Shown: positions 63,528 to 64,000 of the stretch, one piece after another
Numbering within the stretch: the stretch's first letter is position 1
How the letters are laid out: each line of letters opens with the position of its first letter
NCBI GenBank assembly: GCA_965215475.1
Contig: OZ244061.1
Coordinates: 2,418,001-2,482,000 of the forward strand
Length of the DNA: 64,000 bases
Source of the DNA: Bin80 sp965215475
GTDB taxonomy: Bacteria; Bacteroidota; Rhodothermia; Rhodothermales; Bin80
Direction of reading: 5' to 3'
Notes under the pieces: model-generated
The model's database searches: none
What the model was told of the DNA's origin: nothing
Seen by the model: the letters and a program-made list of their open reading frames with translations, nothing else
Program-made: the position numbers and the translations under genes

Positions 63528-63976
63528 ATGGTATTCAAGAGGTTTCACGCATGAAGCAGCGCCTTGATGCCACGTTTGAGTGTATTGAAACCATTGATTC
63601 TAGTGCGCTAGAATTAAAATCAGATTTTGCAAAGTATTTGTGTGTTTTAGTCTCAGGCTACATTGAGAGGGCAATAGCAGAGATCGTTCAAGAACATGCT
63701 CGCAGAAATGGATCTTCTACATTACAAAAATTTGTGGAGGCAAGGACGAGCAAAACCCAAAGTGCCCATCCCCAGAGAATCATAGAGCTTTTGGGAAGTT
63801 TCCGTAAGGAATGGGGGCATGAAATTAAGCAATCTCTTTCCGAAGATCAGTGGGCAGCAATCCATAGTATGGTCCGGAACCGACATCAAATTGTTCATGG
63901 CCGTGATTACTACGAAAAGTCTCACAATCTAATTATCAGAGTACAAGAGCTCTGTCTGGGAGAGAGTTTAGCTTAA
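63524..63976 (+). CDS. HEPN-domain ribonuclease (RiboL-PSP/MAE_28990 type)
   Basis: About 150 helical residues. The HEPN active-site motif is visible as RNRHQIVHG: Arg120 and His125 form the R-x4-H pair (R118 also fits R-x6-H). The N-terminal half (LKSDFAKYLCVLVSGYIERAIAEIVQEHARRNG) fits the first helices of RiboL-PSP or MAE-type HEPN proteins. HEPN domains are metal-independent RNases common in toxin-antitoxin and antiphage systems. The ATG overlaps the DUF262 stop by four bases (ATGA), so the two proteins are made together. No further gene of the module is visible before the window ends. Confidence 0.8.
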   Translation: MNGIQEVSRMKQRLDATFECIETIDSSALELKSDFAKYLCVLVSGYIERAIAEIVQEHARRNGSSTLQKFVEARTSKTQSAHPQRIIELLGSFRKEWGHEIKQSLSEDQWAAIHSMVRNRHQIVHGRDYYEKSHNLIIRVQELCLGESLA

Positions 63977-64000
63977 AAGAACTAAGACAGGGCAGGTTAA

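Overview
The window reads as a chromosomal segment of a free-living, Gram-negative bacterium of the Bacteroidota/Rhodothermota type (Rhodothermia or Balneolia-like). That placement is inferred from several features seen together: C-terminal sorting domains of the type IX secretion system (T9SS, 'YPNPF...GxYxY' pattern), a PorV/PorQ-family protein, TonB-dependent receptors with carboxypeptidase-like N-terminal domains, a DUF4249 lipoprotein, and a purN-purH-mreB-mreC gene order. No rRNA is present; one tRNA-Ala(GGC) is.

Layout. (1) 488-14129, minus strand: a housekeeping and cell-envelope block. It holds an LD-carboxypeptidase, purN, purH, mreB, mreC, a PBP4-type D,D-carboxypeptidase, then a tightly packed run hslV - NYN-domain nuclease - hslU - FemAB/GNAT-like transferase - polytopic membrane protein - Wzx-type flippase. 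(2) 14193-19627, plus strand: WbqC-like protein, MscS channel, a DUF4212/ActP-type sodium symporter pair and a vSGLT-like symporter. (3) 20090-32916, plus: a TonB receptor, a T9SS-exported protein and a PorV-like protein, each followed by a stable hairpin, then a very large surface protein with 14 fibronectin type III domains. (4) 33302-36913: a degraded island with an ISL3-type insertion sequence flanked by an 8-bp direct repeat, an intact DUF4249 lipoprotein and a TonB receptor pseudogene whose frameshift and deletion can be read directly. (5) 37287-53635, plus: a coupled eight-gene run of 'planctomycetal' type, with three pairs of haem-binding DUF1549/DUF1553 lipoprotein plus Tat-exported DUF1501 protein, then a membrane cytochrome-LRR protein and a sulfatase. 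Two arylsulfate sulfotransferase-like genes converge on it from the minus strand (53771-57052). (6) 57600-61983: tRNA-Ala, then thrA, dapB and dapA for aspartate-family amino acids. (7) 62389-63976: a two-gene DUF262 plus HEPN-ribonuclease module, probably a defence or toxin-antitoxin type system, whose DUF262 gene is interrupted by a single-base frameshift in a short A tract.

How it fits together: regions 1 and 6 are core metabolism and wall synthesis. Regions 3-5 form an outer-surface and periplasmic uptake and degradation apparatus that handles polymers and sulfated compounds and carries signs of recent change: a C12 tract inside a surface-protein gene, a 315-bp tandem duplication, an IS insertion and a decaying receptor. 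Region 7 is accessory. The most noteworthy items are the triplicated haem-lipoprotein/DUF1501 operon with its sulfur-ester genes, the DUF262-HEPN module, and the likely phase-variable FN3 surface protein. All functions are read from motifs and family knowledge; no searches were run.
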